64,000 nucleotides of DNA from contig NZ_BBXJ01000001.1 in assembly GCF_001019715.1 (NCBI RefSeq), forward strand, positions 1,488,001-1,552,000. The letters are read 5' to 3'. The notes under the pieces were generated by a model, which made no database searches, was not told the origin of the DNA, and saw only the letters and a program-made list of their open reading frames with translations. Position 1 is the stretch's first letter; each line of letters begins with the position of its first letter. The stretch comes from Rodentibacter caecimuris (lineage in GTDB: Bacteria > Pseudomonadota > Gammaproteobacteria > Enterobacterales > Pasteurellaceae). Both the position numbers and the translations under genes were made by a program. This document shows, piece after piece, positions 62,705 through 64,000 of the stretch.

Positions 62705-63211
62705 TTAAACCTGATACTTTGTTTTATCCCCAATATCAAAATGCAGTGGCATTCGGCATTTTTGTATCGCGAGAAGTAACATCAGCATGCCAACAATAAT
62801 CGACAAAATTCGAGTTATTATTCCGCCTTCAAATACCCAAGCAAACCATAGTATTGCTACAAAAATAGGCTGTAAATTTAATAACGGCACACGGAAACAA
62901 AAATATTCTTTAAAACAAAGCCCGCCTAGTGTGACTAATGCACCGCCTAATGCCAGTTCGTGCCAACCTAAAATATAGCAAACTAAGCCTAACCAAGTAG
63001 CAAATTGAAAAGTTAAACGAAAATGCTTGAGATAAATATGTAAAGACGAAGCACAGCAAATCGCGGCAATTAAAACGGTGATTTCTGCCAAACTTGGCAA
63101 CCAAGTCAGCAGCAAAATACTAAACGCGGCGATAATAAACCCTAGTCGATAAATAATCACGGTGATTTTATCCCAAATATCCATAGGGGATTGAATATGC
63201 GGATCAGCCAT
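62705..63211 (-). CDS. DUF2301 family integral membrane protein
   Basis: A 168-residue protein with about five or six hydrophobic helices. The motif set HIYLKHFRLTFQF and FKEYFCFRVPLL is what I recall for DUF2301. No function is established. The ATG at 63211 has AAGGAGA eight bases upstream; the longer frame to 63268 runs into the uptake-sequence hairpin and is rejected. It lies downstream of mpl on the same strand. Confidence 0.8.
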   Translation of the reverse strand: MADPHIQSPMDIWDKITVIIYRLGFIIAAFSILLLTWLPSLAEITVLIAAICCASSLHIYLKHFRLTFQFATWLGLVCYILGWHELALGGALVTLGGLCFKEYFCFRVPLLNLQPIFVAILWFAWVFEGGIITRILSIIVGMLMLLLAIQKCRMPLHFDIGDKTKYQV

Positions 63212-63243
63212 TTTTTTCTCCTTTCTAATCAAGTAATAAAACG

Positions 63244-63284
63244 AAAGTGCGGTCAGAAAAAATTTCATTTTCTAACCGCACTTT
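63244..63284 (-). terminator. Uptake-sequence hairpin after mpl
   Basis: AAAGTGCGGT and ACCGCACTTT are extended by AGAAAA/TTTTCT to a long stem just after the mpl stop. Confidence 0.75.
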
Positions 63285-63294
63285 AATCAAAAAA

Positions 63295-64000
63295 TTATTT
63301 TAGTTTATCTAAAATCTTTTGGTGAATGCCGCTAAAACTTCCATTTGACATGACTAAAATATGATCCGTAGGTTGTGCTTCTGCAACGATCATATCAACT
63401 AACTTATCAAGATTTGCCGTCCAATATGCAGGTTGTACGCACTGTGCGGCAATTTCAGCCACTTCCCAAGGAATATTATCCGGCTGTAACATAAAGACGA
63501 CATCCGCTCTGCCTAATGCCGGTGCAATTTCATCTTTATGCACGCCCATTTTCATGGTATTCGAACGAGGTTCCAATACGGCAAGAATCCGAACGCCTCC
63601 CCCAACTTTGTCACGTAAAGCGGTTAATGTTGCAAGAATAGCTTCCGGATGGTGGGCGAAATCATCATAAACCGTAACCCCATTGACTTCGCCTTTTACT
63701 TCCAAACGGCGTTTTGCATTAACAAAAGAACCCAAGGCTTCACAAGCATTTTCTACAGGAACGCCTATATGATAGGCTGCGGCAATTGCCATTAATGCAT
63801 TATGCATATTATGTACACCAACCACATTCCATTTCACTTCAGCTACTTTTTCACCATCATGGAATACCGCAAAATGGGAGGCATCCGTTGTAATACGTTC
63901 TGCGAACCATTCTTTATCTTCCCCGATAAATTGTTGTTCAGACCAACAACCCATGGCTAGCGTCTCTTTTACGCTTTGTTCATTGACAAAAGAAAGGATA
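63295..64000 (-). CDS. mpl: UDP-MurNAc:L-Ala-gamma-D-Glu-meso-DAP ligase Mpl, C-terminal part
   Basis: The frame is open to base 64000, so the N-terminal half lies beyond the window. The 235 residues seen cover the end of the Mur-ligase central domain (GVHNMHNALMAIAAAYHIGVP) and the C-terminal domain (KRRLEVKGEVNGVTVYDDFAHHPEAILATLTALR, LEPRSNTMKMG). Mpl reattaches recycled murein tripeptide to UDP-MurNAc. The internal ATG at 63954 is not the start because matching sequence (ILSFVNEQSVKETLA) precedes it. Confidence 0.93.
   Translation of the reverse strand, partial: ILSFVNEQSVKETLAMGCWSEQQFIGEDKEWFAERITTDASHFAVFHDGEKVAEVKWNVVGVHNMHNALMAIAAAYHIGVPVENACEALGSFVNAKRRLEVKGEVNGVTVYDDFAHHPEAILATLTALRDKVGGGVRILAVLEPRSNTMKMGVHKDEIAPALGRADVVFMLQPDNIPWEVAEIAAQCVQPAYWTANLDKLVDMIVAEAQPTDHILVMSNGSFSGIHQKILDKLK

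Overview
The window comes from a member of the Pasteurellaceae in the Haemophilus/Aggregatibacter group. The Hin-type DNA uptake sequence (AAGTGCGGT and its complement) recurs throughout, inside genes and as inverted pairs between them. GC content is low to moderate, and most gene neighbourhoods match those I remember from Haemophilus influenzae (darP-lpt-ptsN-rapZ, dapE-yffB-htpG, znuA-tcdA-mltA-rlmL, yfbV-ackA-pta, cvpA-purF, wecA, glnD-map-erpA-mrcB, hldE-lpxL-parE-parC). I cannot fix the species from sequence alone. Nearly everything is intact core chromosome. I see no prophage, insertion sequence or CRISPR array.

Layout. 1-3.8 kb: ribosome maturation factor darP (cut by the window edge), then lptC-lptA-lptB-ptsN-rapZ, followed by a nested-palindrome repeat element. 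4-9.7 kb: an M15 carboxypeptidase, dapE, yffB, a small accessory cluster (HTH regulator plus two tiny secreted proteins), htpG and an outer-membrane barrel. 9.7-22 kb: sprT, metK behind a MetJ operator, divergent pabA and pabB-pabC, a cation transporter, rlmL, znuA, tcdA, mltA, initiator tRNA, rlmM and gcvA. 22-36 kb: the GcvB small RNA, ilvE, purF-cvpA under a PurR box, yfbV, ackA-pta, rnd, fadD, an Slp-type lipoprotein, tsaB and yoaA. 36.4-42.1 kb: a complete minus-strand rRNA operon ordered tRNA-Arg, tRNA-His, tRNA-Pro, 16S, tRNA-Glu, 23S, 5S, with a recognisable promoter. 42-64 kb: wecA, hemL, glnD, map, erpA, yacL, mrcB, rpsO, a MarR regulator with two acetyltransferases, hldE, lpxL, parE, a copper nitrite reductase, parC, gltS, a DUF2301 membrane protein and the 3' part of mpl.

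The genes cover envelope building (LPS export, heptose and lipid A acylation, peptidoglycan synthesis and recycling), translation and rRNA modification, acetate and amino-acid metabolism, and DNA topology. The most unusual points are four. The EIIA-Ntr (PtsN) protein has lysine where the phosphorylated histidine should be, in an operon that lacks rpoN, hpf and npr. A complete AniA/NirK-type nitrite reductase with a Tat signal sits between parE and parC. An accessory cluster of two tiny secreted proteins sits beside an HTH regulator. Terminator-like hairpins lie in the 5' leaders of ackA and cvpA-purF.
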